Shown one piece after another: positions 35,251-43,290 of a DNA stretch of 64,000 nt. The first letter of the stretch is position 1, and each line of letters opens with the position of its first letter. The stretch comes from Gordonia sp. OPL2. GTDB taxonomy: Bacteria > Actinomycetota > Actinomycetes > Mycobacteriales > Mycobacteriaceae. Position numbers and translations under genes: made by a program. The DNA lies in NCBI RefSeq assembly GCF_003797825.1, contig NZ_RKME01000013.1:78073-142072 (forward strand). The letters are read 5' to 3'. Below the pieces are notes generated by a model that ran no database searches, was not told the origin of the DNA, and saw only the letters and a program-made list of their open reading frames with translations.

Positions 35251-36216
35251 ATGAGGCGAACACTGGCCACGACCGTGGCTCTGATCGGCGCGAGTGCGCT
35301 GGCCCTGGCCGGTTGCTCGGGTGGCGACGACGGCGGGGCCTCGTCCGGCACACCGACGGTCGTCACGTCCACCAACGTCTGGGGCTCAGTGGCCTCTGCC
35401 GTCGCCGGCGACAAGGCGACCGTCACGACCCTGTACACGAACGCCGAGGGCGACCCCCACGAGTTCGAGCCGTCCGCCGCCGACACCGCGAAGGTGTCCG
35501 ACGCCGACGTCGTCGTGCTCAACGGTGGCGGTTACGACGCCTACATGGAGAAGGCGGTCGAGGGATCCGACATCCCGACGATCGACGCCTACGACATCTT
35601 CCAGGGCGATCACGGCCACGATTCGCAAGCCGGTTCCGACTCCGGCGACCACGATCATGGCGATCACGACCACGGCGATCAGAACGAGCACGTCTTCTAC
35701 GACCTGCCCGTCGTCGCCGAGGTGGCCACCGACCTCGCGAACACGCTCGCCGAGAAGGACCCGGCCAACGCCGATGCGTACCGCGCCAACGCGGAGGCGT
35801 TCGGCACCAAGATCACCGGGCTGCGCGACGACCTCGCCACCATCAAGAAGGACCACGACGGCACCGAGGTCGCCCAGACCGAGCCCCTGGCCGGCTACAT
35901 GCTGGCAGAGGCGGGTCTCGTCGACGCATCGCCCGCCGGGTTCACACAATCGGTCGAGGAGGGGCAGTCGCCGTCGGCGGCCGACCGCGCCGCGCTCGAG
36001 GATCTGCTCACCTCGAAGACCGTGCACGCCTTCATCTACAACACCCAGGCCGTCGACTCCGTCACCGAGGCGATGCTCTCCGTCGCCGAGCGGTCCGGCG
36101 TGCCGGTCGTGAAGTTCACCGAGACGTTGCCGGACGGCACCACCGACTACGTCGCGTGGCAGCAGAGCCAGATCGATGCGTTGAGTGCCGCGCTCGGGAA
36201 CCATGCCGCACACTGA
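35251..36216 (+). CDS. znuA: Zinc ABC transporter substrate-binding lipoprotein
   Basis: 321 residues from the ATG at 35251, which has GGAG eight bases before. Lipoprotein signal peptide LIGASALALAGCSGG, then the TroA/ZnuA cluster-A1 fold: TNVWGSVASAVAGD, DPHEFEPSAADTAKV with a metal histidine, a His/Asp-rich loop around residues 128-150 (DHGHDSQAGSDSGDHDHGD), EHVFYDLPVV with another ligand, and a C-terminal region with EPLAGYMLAEAGL. The loop is longer than in manganese binders and typical for zinc binders. It delivers zinc to the ZnuBC permease outside the membrane. The Zur-like box upstream supports zinc. Confidence 0.92.
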   Translation: MRRTLATTVALIGASALALAGCSGGDDGGASSGTPTVVTSTNVWGSVASAVAGDKATVTTLYTNAEGDPHEFEPSAADTAKVSDADVVVLNGGGYDAYMEKAVEGSDIPTIDAYDIFQGDHGHDSQAGSDSGDHDHGDHDHGDQNEHVFYDLPVVAEVATDLANTLAEKDPANADAYRANAEAFGTKITGLRDDLATIKKDHDGTEVAQTEPLAGYMLAEAGLVDASPAGFTQSVEEGQSPSAADRAALEDLLTSKTVHAFIYNTQAVDSVTEAMLSVAERSGVPVVKFTETLPDGTTDYVAWQQSQIDALSAALGNHAAH

Positions 36217-36220
36217 TGTC

Positions 36221-37066
36221 ATGACCGAACCCGCCCGGACCGACGTTCAGGTCGCGCGATTCGAGCAAGCCCGCCTCGGTTTCGGTTCGCGGGTGCTGTG
36301 GGACGACCTGAATCTCAGCATCTCCCGAGGTGAGTTCATCGCGGTCCTCGGCCCCAACGGATCCGGCAAGACCTCGTTCCTGCGGTGTCTGCTCGGCCAG
36401 TATCCCCTCGACGACGGGCGGCTCGAGGTCACCGACCGCATCGGCTACATCCCGCAGCAACACTCCGACGACGCCGACCCGATGGCGCTGCGCGGCCGCG
36501 ACCTCGTCGGCTTCGGCGTCGACGGCGCCCGATGGGGTTTCGGATTGCGTGGGCGAGCGCGTCGTCGGCGACTGGTCGACGCCGCATTGGCGGAGGTGGG
36601 CGCCACGGCGTATGCCGAGGCCCCCATGGGCCTGCTCTCCGGCGGCGAGCAGCAGCGGCTCAGGGTCGCCCAGGCACTGACCGGGGACCCCACTCTGCTG
36701 CTGTGCGACGAGCCGCTGTCGAGCCTCGACCCCACCAATCAGCACCTCGTCGTCGAACTCATCGACGAACGTCGCCGGACGGCAGACACGGCCGTGGTGT
36801 TCGTGACCCACGAGATCAATCCCGTCCTGCCCTACGTCGATCGTGTGCTGTACCTGGTCGGCGGACGTTTTCGCATCGGCACACCCGACGAGGTGATGAC
36901 CACCGCCACGCTCTCGAATCTGTACGGCAGCGACGTCGAGGTGCTCCGGGTCAACGGCCGGTTGCTCGTGATCGGTGGCGAGGACGCCCATCACTGCGAT
37001 CATCGCCCCGAAACGCCTGCGCCGTCGGCGCAGGGGGCACACGGTGAGCGGACCACGCAGTCATGA
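36221..37066 (+). CDS. znuC: Zinc ABC transporter ATP-binding protein
   Basis: About 281 residues from the ATG at 36221; an ATG at 36203 inside the znuA end is also possible. The ABC ATPase motifs are intact: Walker A GPNGSGKTS, Q-loop PQQHSDD, signature LLSGGEQQRL, Walker B LLLCDEPLSSLDP and the switch histidine in FVTHEINPVLPY. It powers metal import through the membrane partner encoded next. It lies four bases after znuA and overlaps the permease gene start, so the three form one operon. Confidence 0.92.
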   Translation: MTEPARTDVQVARFEQARLGFGSRVLWDDLNLSISRGEFIAVLGPNGSGKTSFLRCLLGQYPLDDGRLEVTDRIGYIPQQHSDDADPMALRGRDLVGFGVDGARWGFGLRGRARRRRLVDAALAEVGATAYAEAPMGLLSGGEQQRLRVAQALTGDPTLLLCDEPLSSLDPTNQHLVVELIDERRRTADTAVVFVTHEINPVLPYVDRVLYLVGGRFRIGTPDEVMTTATLSNLYGSDVEVLRVNGRLLVIGGEDAHHCDHRPETPAPSAQGAHGERTTQS

Positions 37067-37938
37067 CCGTCGGCGCTCCCCTGGCCGCCGCACAGATCGA
37101 GATCAGCAAGCTCTGGGACTTCGGCGAGACCGGCTCCCTGCTCGAACGTGACTTCGTCCAGCAGTCACTGATCGCCATCGCCCTGCTGGGACTGCTCGGC
37201 GGAATCCTCGGGCCGCTCATCGTCGCCCGGCAGATGTCGTTCGCCGTGCATGGTGTGAGCGAGCTGTCGGTGACCGGCGCCGCGGCCGCCCTCCTGCTGG
37301 GCATCGGCATCAACGTCGGTGGCGTGGTCGGTGCCGTGGTGGCCGCCTCGGTATTCGGCTTCATGGGGAATCGTGCGCGCGAGCGCGACTCGGTCATCGG
37401 TGTGGTGATGGCGTTCGGCCTCGGACTCGGCGTGCTGTTCCTCTCGTTGTACGGCAGCGCGCGAACGGGTTTCGCGATGCTCACCGGCCAGGTGGTCAGC
37501 GTCGGGACCGGCGGTCTGACGGCCATCGCGATCACCACCGTCGTCGTGGTCGTCGGCATGGCGATCATCTATCGCCCGCTGCTGTTCGCCTCGCTCGATC
37601 CGCGGGTTGCGGGCGCACACGGCGTCCGGATTCGCCTGCTGTCGGTGGTGTTCGCGGTCCTCATGGGCCTGGCATGCGCGCAAGGCGTGCAGATCATCGG
37701 CGCGTTGCTGGTGATGTCGCTGATGATCACACCGGCGGCCGCAGCCGCCCGACTGACCGCCAACCCGACGACGGTGCTCGTGCTGTCGGTGGTGTTCGCC
37801 GAGGTGGCCGCTGTCGGCGGGCTGATCCTGTCCCTCGCACCCGGGCTCCCGGTGTCGGTGTTCGTCACCACCATCTCGTTCGTGATCTACGTCGTGTGCC
37901 GCGTCATGGGTCGTCGGCGGCAGTTCGTCACCCGCTGA
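37063..37938 (+). CDS. znuB: Zinc ABC transporter permease
   Basis: 291 residues, about eight membrane helices. ABC-3 (ZnuB/TroC) family motifs: AVHGVSELSVTGAAAALLLGIGIN (in part HGVSELSVTGAAAALLLG), GIHGAxR-like ARERDSVIGVVMAFGLGLGV and the conserved IIGALLVMSLMITPAAAAARL. It forms the membrane channel for zinc together with ZnuC. The start overlaps the znuC stop as ATGA. No fourth gene follows; downstream is a repeat array of about 300 bases. Confidence 0.92.
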   Translation: MTVGAPLAAAQIEISKLWDFGETGSLLERDFVQQSLIAIALLGLLGGILGPLIVARQMSFAVHGVSELSVTGAAAALLLGIGINVGGVVGAVVAASVFGFMGNRARERDSVIGVVMAFGLGLGVLFLSLYGSARTGFAMLTGQVVSVGTGGLTAIAITTVVVVVGMAIIYRPLLFASLDPRVAGAHGVRIRLLSVVFAVLMGLACAQGVQIIGALLVMSLMITPAAAAARLTANPTTVLVLSVVFAEVAAVGGLILSLAPGLPVSVFVTTISFVIYVVCRVMGRRRQFVTR

Positions 37939-38315
37939 CCCGGGCCACCTCACCGCCTCACCACGCCTCACCACGTCGCCACCTCGCCACCTCACCGACC
38001 GTGTCCGAAAACTCGCCGATCGTGTCCAGAATTTCGCCGATCGTGCCCGGCCCCTTCGGTTTCGTCGGCGGCGTTCACGAGCTCGCAACTCTGTGGACCC
38101 GCTCGATGAAAATCTGGGCACGATCGGCGAGAAACAGGGCACGATCGGCGAGGGCTGGGCTAAGCCGGTCGGGCACGGTCGGCGAGAAACAGGGCACGAT
38201 CGGCGAGGGCTGGGTTGACCCGGTCGGGCACGGTCGGGCACGGGGCGGCGAGGGCTGGGTTGACCCGGTCGGGCACGGTCGGGCGCGGTGGGTGGCCGGC
38301 AGGCAGGCCGGGGGT
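37939..38315. repeat. Tandem and inverted GC-rich repeat array between znuB and the DUF2599 gene
   Basis: A 377-base gene-free region. The left part (37993-38050) carries two copies of CTCGCCGATCGTG-type sequence; the right part has two 55-bp units (38116-38170 and 38171-38225), each with GGGCACGATCGGCGAG or GGGCACGGTCGGCGAG twice, then a shortened third unit (38226-38270) and a fragment. Left and right parts are roughly complementary. Short CCTCACCACG repeats lie just after znuB. The whole sits between convergent genes. Confidence 0.8.
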
Positions 38316-38849
38316 TCACTCCTCCGGAGCGCCCGGGTTGCACCGGGTTTGGATCATCACCTGGTCCGTGACGACGGGCCGCGACGGCTCGATGTTCCAA
38401 CTCGGTTTGTCCGGTTGCACGGCGCGTGCGAAATCCCAGTGACAGTCGAACTGCGCGCGCATGCCCGGTGTGTCGGCGTCGGGTTCCATCCGCAGGACCT
38501 CCGCCCAGGCGATGTCGGCACCGTCTGGGTTCTCGGTGCGCCGACCGGCGGCGGTCGGATGGATCTGGAGGCTGGGTCCGACCGCGGTCTGCACCCACTC
38601 CACATACTCGACGTACGGCGGCGGCAGGACCGGGGTCGTCGGACGAGTCGCCGACGCGGTCTCAGGGCCGGCCGACGGCGCCGACGCCGACGACACGACC
38701 GATATCGCCGCGCTGCCACGGGTGCCGTCGCCACCGTTGCCGGATTCCGCCGATGAGCACGCCGCCGACGACAGGAGGCCCACCACGGCCAGCGACATCG
38801 CGGCGACCACGTGTCGGCGCCGGAACGCACGTGATTGAACGTCATCCAT
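38316..38849 (-). CDS. Putative lipoprotein with DUF2599-like domain
   Basis: 177 residues from the ATG at 38849. Signal peptide AAMSLAVVGLLSSAACSSAES with a lipobox ending at the cysteine, a Ser/Ala/Thr/Pro-rich linker, and a domain that contains VEWVQTAVGPSLQIHPT, a W-A-E-V-L motif and FDCHWDFARAV...QTRCNPGA with two cysteines likely to be disulfide-bonded. This resembles DUF2599, a domain of mycobacterial secreted proteins. Upstream frame is not convincing. It is divergent from the glycoside hydrolase gene with only 34 bases between, so a shared promoter is likely. Confidence 0.7.
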   Translation of the reverse strand: MDDVQSRAFRRRHVVAAMSLAVVGLLSSAACSSAESGNGGDGTRGSAAISVVSSASAPSAGPETASATRPTTPVLPPPYVEYVEWVQTAVGPSLQIHPTAAGRRTENPDGADIAWAEVLRMEPDADTPGMRAQFDCHWDFARAVQPDKPSWNIEPSRPVVTDQVMIQTRCNPGAPEE

Positions 38850-38883
38850 GACCGGAGACCCTATCGACGAGTAGCCTTCGGCT

Positions 38884-40005
38884 GTGGGAAGACTCCGTGT
38901 CGCCGCGCTCTGCGCCCTCCTGATCGTGACAGTCGTCGCGGCCGGGTGCGCCGATCCGTCCGGCACCAGAGCGCCGTCGAGCGAGTCGGCGTCCGCCGAC
39001 GGAAAGCCTCGCGTCACCGCCACCGACACGCTGCTCCGACTCGACGGGCAGGCGTGGTGGCCCACCGGTTTCAACGCCTATCAACTGGGCACCGACTGGT
39101 CGGTCAACCGCGGATGCGGTGCGGCCGTCGACGTCGACGACTACTTCGATCGCCTCCCACCGCGCGCGTTGACGCGGATCAGCCTCTTCTCCATGTTCGC
39201 CGTCGACAAGAACAGCGGCCTGCTGGATTTCGGCCCTCTCGACGCGGTGTTCGCGGCGGCGAAACGTCATCGCCAGATGGTCCTGCCGGTACTGACTGGG
39301 GGCCCGGGCACCTGTGAGGACGACCGGTTCAAGGAACGCGACTGGTACGAATCGGGGTGGAAGACGCAAAAGTCGGTGGGCGGTCTGACCTTCGCCGACT
39401 GGATGCGCGCCGCGGTCACCCGCTGGCGCGGCGAGCCGAGCCTGGCGGGCTGGGAGATCGTCGGCGAGCCGGAAGCCAGTGTGTGCACGTCGGGCGGATG
39501 TGAGTGGCAGGTACGTGCGTGCCCGTCGGGCGGTGCCGAGGTGCTGCGCGACTTCTACGACGAGGCCGGCGCCCGACTGCGTTCCCTCGACGACCGCCAC
39601 CTGGTGTTCTCCGGCTTCATCGGTGGTGATCAGTGCGGAATGGAGGGTGCCGATTATGCGAAAGTCGGCGCCTCCCCCGAGATCGACGTCCTCGACTTCC
39701 ACGACTACGGAAGCGCTCCCACCGACTTCGGCCCCGCGGGCAGCGACCTGCCCACCCGACTGGGCCAGGCGCGGTCCCTGCAGAAGCCGCTGATCGTCGG
39801 CGAGATGGGCATCAAGGCCGGCACCTGCCTCTCGTTACCCGATCGCGCAGATCAGTTCCGCCGCAAGATCACCGCGCAACGCGAGGCGGGGACCGCCGCC
39901 GCGCTGTTGTGGGCGTTCGTCCCGGACCCACGGCCCGACGACTGCACCTTCGACATCGGATACGACGGTCCGGCCTGGCAGGTCGTGACCGATCTGGTCC
40001 GATGA
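38884..40005 (+). CDS. Secreted glycoside hydrolase lipoprotein (GH5-like)
   Basis: 373 residues from the GTG at 38884. A lipoprotein signal peptide (ALCALLIVTVVAAGC, Cys22), then a TIM barrel: GQAWWPTGFNAYQLG, AGWEIVGEPEAS with a likely acid/base Glu195, LDFHDYGSAPTDFG and KPLIVGEMGIKAG with a likely nucleophile Glu307. Two glutamates at such strand ends are the pattern of clan GH-A (GH5-type cellulases and mannanases). It probably cuts a beta-glycan at the cell surface. It points toward the polysaccharide operon on the opposite strand (stops 70 bases apart); synthase operons often carry such a hydrolase, though here it is not in the same transcript. Confidence 0.75.
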   Translation: MGRLRVAALCALLIVTVVAAGCADPSGTRAPSSESASADGKPRVTATDTLLRLDGQAWWPTGFNAYQLGTDWSVNRGCGAAVDVDDYFDRLPPRALTRISLFSMFAVDKNSGLLDFGPLDAVFAAAKRHRQMVLPVLTGGPGTCEDDRFKERDWYESGWKTQKSVGGLTFADWMRAAVTRWRGEPSLAGWEIVGEPEASVCTSGGCEWQVRACPSGGAEVLRDFYDEAGARLRSLDDRHLVFSGFIGGDQCGMEGADYAKVGASPEIDVLDFHDYGSAPTDFGPAGSDLPTRLGQARSLQKPLIVGEMGIKAGTCLSLPDRADQFRRKITAQREAGTAAALLWAFVPDPRPDDCTFDIGYDGPAWQVVTDLVR

Positions 40006-40075
40006 CCGGACTGGCACTCCCGACCCAAAGCCGCCCCGCTCGGCCGGCACCGACGTCGGTCCTGGCCGGAGGGCA

Positions 40076-41761
40076 TCAGTTGACGCCGCCACCGCCGAGC
40101 AGATCGGCCGCCGGCGTCACGCGATAGATCCGCCAATTGGGCAGATCCTCACCCTGATTGCGGGCCTCGAGCACCAGCACCGACACCTGTGCGCCGTTCT
40201 CGTAGAGCGTCGGGAAGCGGATGTTGAGCGCATCCGACTCGCCGCGTCCGGTACGCGGGACGGCGAGCATGTACTGGACACCGTGTGCTGCCGGATCGTT
40301 GAGGATCTCGGTGAAGTCCTGATCCGATGGGATCACGAACTGCTTCGGACGGGCCGACTGCGCGATCACGGCAAACCCGTAGACGGTGTCGCAGAGCACG
40401 CTGCCGTCGGGGAGGTTCAGGCTGTCGAGGTACTGCGCGATCGACCGTTCGGTCGAGAAGGAGCGGACGACGCGCTGCGCGTCGAGCGTCTTCTTGTCCA
40501 CCGCATGGGGATTCGGCATGACGATACTCTGCAGGGCGAACTCCTGCGGGGCGTACTTCGGTGACGTCATCCCGTAGGCGGTCACCGGTATGGCGACGAC
40601 CATCGTGACGATGGCGATCGCCGTCAGTGCACGCACCTGCCGCCGATGTCCGGTGACCACCGGTGGGATCTGGGCGTGCGGGCCGAGGCGACGCCGCGGT
40701 AGGGCTCGTCTCGCCGGGACCGCGAGCAGGGCGATGATCGCGGCGAGCAGGATGACCGTCATGTAGAACCGGAGGAACCCGAACGTGGATCCCTTGGAGT
40801 AGCTGTAGATCTGGAAGACCAGCACACCGCCGATGAGTGGCAAGGGCGCCAGTAGCGGATACAACCGATGCCGCCGCCGGCGGACGGCCAGCACGATCAC
40901 CAGCAGAAGCGGGAAGAGCGGCGCGAGAATGGTGAGTTCGACGATGGAGAACTGCAGGGCACGCGTGGCCGTGTCGGATCCGCTGCCGCCGGATTCGGCG
41001 ATGATCGACGAGTTGCCGTACTCGGAGGTGAACTGCGCGAACAGATTGCCGGTGATGAGCCAGCTCGTCAACGCCCAGATCACGAAGGCGACGAAGGCCG
41101 GCAGCGCGACGAGCGCGACGTCGAGCAGGACGCGCATGACCCGGTCGGTGCGATCGGGCCGTCGGTAACTGACGATCGCCACCAGCAGTCCGGCGCCGAG
41201 AGCCGCGGCGGCGCCGTCATATCGGGTCAGGTAGGCGAATCCGAGCGCCATGCCCGCTGTCACGAGATCGTGCACGTCGTCGGTGTCGGCCCATCGGATC
41301 CCGCGCCGCACCGCCCATGCCAGGAAGAACAGGTAGGGCGCCTCACTCATACCGTTGGCGGCATAGAAGACGATCATCGGATTGATCGCATAACACGCGG
41401 TGACCGCGATCGAGATCGTCGGGGACAGACCGCGATCGCGGGCGATGCCGGACACCTGGATGACCGACCCGGCCATGAACGCCGACGACATCACGGCCGC
41501 CGACAACGCCGACGTGGTCATGGCGGGGAACAGCGGGGTGAGCGCTGTCAGCGGGAGCTGGATGATCGCGGTCAGCGGGGTGAAGATGAAACCGATGGCC
41601 GACAGGTGCGGATCGCGACTGAACAACACGCTCTGCGCCGACTGCACCCGAGAGAGCGAGTCGCCCACGTACAGACGGACATCGGCCGCCAGGTAGACGC
41701 CGACGGCGAGGTAGAGCAGCCACACGACGACGAACAGTCCGATGATCCGGCGTCGGCTCAT
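40076..41761 (-). CDS. GT-C-type membrane glycosyltransferase
   Basis: 561 residues from the ATG at 41761, which overlaps the stop of the GT2 gene (ATGA). About 11 membrane helices. The first outer loop after helix 1 holds an acidic YVGDSLSRVQSAQSV, where polyprenol-phosphate-sugar-using GT-C enzymes (PMT/ArnT type) keep a catalytic aspartate. The C-terminal 150 residues are a soluble outer domain. It probably adds a sugar from a lipid carrier to an exported acceptor outside the membrane. It ends the operon 46768-40076. The family is inferred from topology and the loop aspartate; no specific member is recognised. Confidence 0.75.
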   Translation of the reverse strand: MSRRRIIGLFVVVWLLYLAVGVYLAADVRLYVGDSLSRVQSAQSVLFSRDPHLSAIGFIFTPLTAIIQLPLTALTPLFPAMTTSALSAAVMSSAFMAGSVIQVSGIARDRGLSPTISIAVTACYAINPMIVFYAANGMSEAPYLFFLAWAVRRGIRWADTDDVHDLVTAGMALGFAYLTRYDGAAAALGAGLLVAIVSYRRPDRTDRVMRVLLDVALVALPAFVAFVIWALTSWLITGNLFAQFTSEYGNSSIIAESGGSGSDTATRALQFSIVELTILAPLFPLLLVIVLAVRRRRHRLYPLLAPLPLIGGVLVFQIYSYSKGSTFGFLRFYMTVILLAAIIALLAVPARRALPRRRLGPHAQIPPVVTGHRRQVRALTAIAIVTMVVAIPVTAYGMTSPKYAPQEFALQSIVMPNPHAVDKKTLDAQRVVRSFSTERSIAQYLDSLNLPDGSVLCDTVYGFAVIAQSARPKQFVIPSDQDFTEILNDPAAHGVQYMLAVPRTGRGESDALNIRFPTLYENGAQVSVLVLEARNQGEDLPNWRIYRVTPAADLLGGGGVN

Positions 41762-43290
41762 GGCGTACCGCCATCGGTCTGCGGGACAGGGTCCGCACCC
41801 GCCACCGCATCGCCACCATCGGCGGTCTCCTTGGAGCCGGCGGCCAGACCGTGAAAGGTCTTCTCCCAGTAGGACGGATTGACCAGCATCTGCCACATGC
41901 CCTTGATCGCCGCCACACTCATCATCACCCAGTACACCGGCACCAGCAGGGCCGACCACATCAGGCCGCTGCGGCCGTCCTCACGGATCGCGACCAGGTT
42001 CATGTAGATCGCGGCGCCGTTGCCGAAGATCAGCGAGATAAGAGACAGGTAGTAGATGGGACCGGGGAAGATGTCGGCGAACACCTTGGGTTGCCCGGCG
42101 ATCCAGACCACCATGATCAGCCAGAACACCATGTTCATACAGGCGATGAGCGGTGTGCCGGCGATCAGCAGGGTGAACCGGTACCAGGCTATCGGACCCA
42201 GGATCCGCCACAGGTCCACCGGCCGGCGCATGTGCACCAGCCAGGTCTGCATGTAGCCCTTGTACCAGCGGGACCGCTGTCGGACCCAGTTGATCGCGTC
42301 CACGTTCGCCTCTTCGAGGGTGAGTGAATCCAGGACCGCGGTCCGATAGCCGTTGCCGGCGATGCGAACTCCGAGATCGGCGTCCTCGGTGACGTTGAAC
42401 GGATCCCACGCGCCGATGTCGTCGAGAACCTGCCGGAGGAAGTGATTCGACGTGCCGCCCAACGGGATCGGGGCACGACTGGCCATCAGGCCCGGAAGCA
42501 GATAGCTGAACCAGATCCCGTAGTCGGCGACGAACCACTCGGTGAGGATGTTGTCGCGGGCGTTGTGGAAGTTGAGTTTTCCCTGGACACAGACGACGGT
42601 CTCGTCCTCGGCTCGGAATGCCGCGACTGCCCGGCGCAACTGCAATGGGTCCGGCAGGTCCTCGGCGTCGTAGATCGCGACGATGTCACCGGTGGCGAAA
42701 TGCAGACCGTAGTTGCACGCCTTCGGCTTCGTGCGGGGGTCGGCAGGCGGCACGAGCACGACGGTGACCAGGTCATGCGATCCCATGTCCCGGGCCGCCT
42801 CGATCGTCGGCTCGTCGTCGGCCTCGAGGAGGAGCAGCACCTGGAGCTTGTCGTGGGGATACTCCAGCGACTCCATCGCGGCGATCAGGTCGCCGACGAC
42901 CTCCGGTTCGCCGTAGGCCGGGACCAGGACCGTGTACGGCGGAAGGTCGTCGTCGGGGATCGCCCGCGCCTGCTCGTCGGGGATCACGATGGCGCCGTTG
43001 ACCAGGCCGCGCCGGAAGATGGTCAGCCGGTCGATGAGGGCGAGGATGTAGACGATCGTCGCGATCGACACGAGCCCGGCGATGGTCGGGATCGGGAACA
43101 GCACGAGCAGGACGACGATCGCCACGGCGCCGACCGCGCCGAGTATCTTCTGCCCGCGGCTGAACGGCAGCGACGCCGTCATCTGCGGATCGATGTCGCG
43201 GAGCCGCTCGACGGCGTCGTAGAGCGCGGCCTCGCGGTAATCCGGGTCGGCGAGCAATTCGGCGACCTCGCGGTCGTTGCGCGGGGTCAT
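41758..43290 (-). CDS. Processive family 2 glycosyltransferase (BcsA-like, no PilZ)
   Basis: 510 residues. Two N-terminal helices (about 50-90), a GT2 domain and four C-terminal helices. The catalytic set of a processive beta-glycan synthase is present: EADDE (156-160), YDAED (207-211, the DxD-type site), TEDADLG (301-307, base Asp) and QRSRWYKG (338-345, the QxxRW motif). This is the layout of cellulose and related synthases. There is no C-terminal PilZ domain, so c-di-GMP cannot act on it directly. It joins a BcsB-like protein, a membrane protein with exosortase-like features and a GT-C enzyme in one operon (4-base overlaps at both ends). The polymer is unknown. Confidence 0.88.
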   Translation of the reverse strand: MTPRNDREVAELLADPDYREAALYDAVERLRDIDPQMTASLPFSRGQKILGAVGAVAIVVLLVLFPIPTIAGLVSIATIVYILALIDRLTIFRRGLVNGAIVIPDEQARAIPDDDLPPYTVLVPAYGEPEVVGDLIAAMESLEYPHDKLQVLLLLEADDEPTIEAARDMGSHDLVTVVLVPPADPRTKPKACNYGLHFATGDIVAIYDAEDLPDPLQLRRAVAAFRAEDETVVCVQGKLNFHNARDNILTEWFVADYGIWFSYLLPGLMASRAPIPLGGTSNHFLRQVLDDIGAWDPFNVTEDADLGVRIAGNGYRTAVLDSLTLEEANVDAINWVRQRSRWYKGYMQTWLVHMRRPVDLWRILGPIAWYRFTLLIAGTPLIACMNMVFWLIMVVWIAGQPKVFADIFPGPIYYLSLISLIFGNGAAIYMNLVAIREDGRSGLMWSALLVPVYWVMMSVAAIKGMWQMLVNPSYWEKTFHGLAAGSKETADGGDAVAGADPVPQTDGGTP

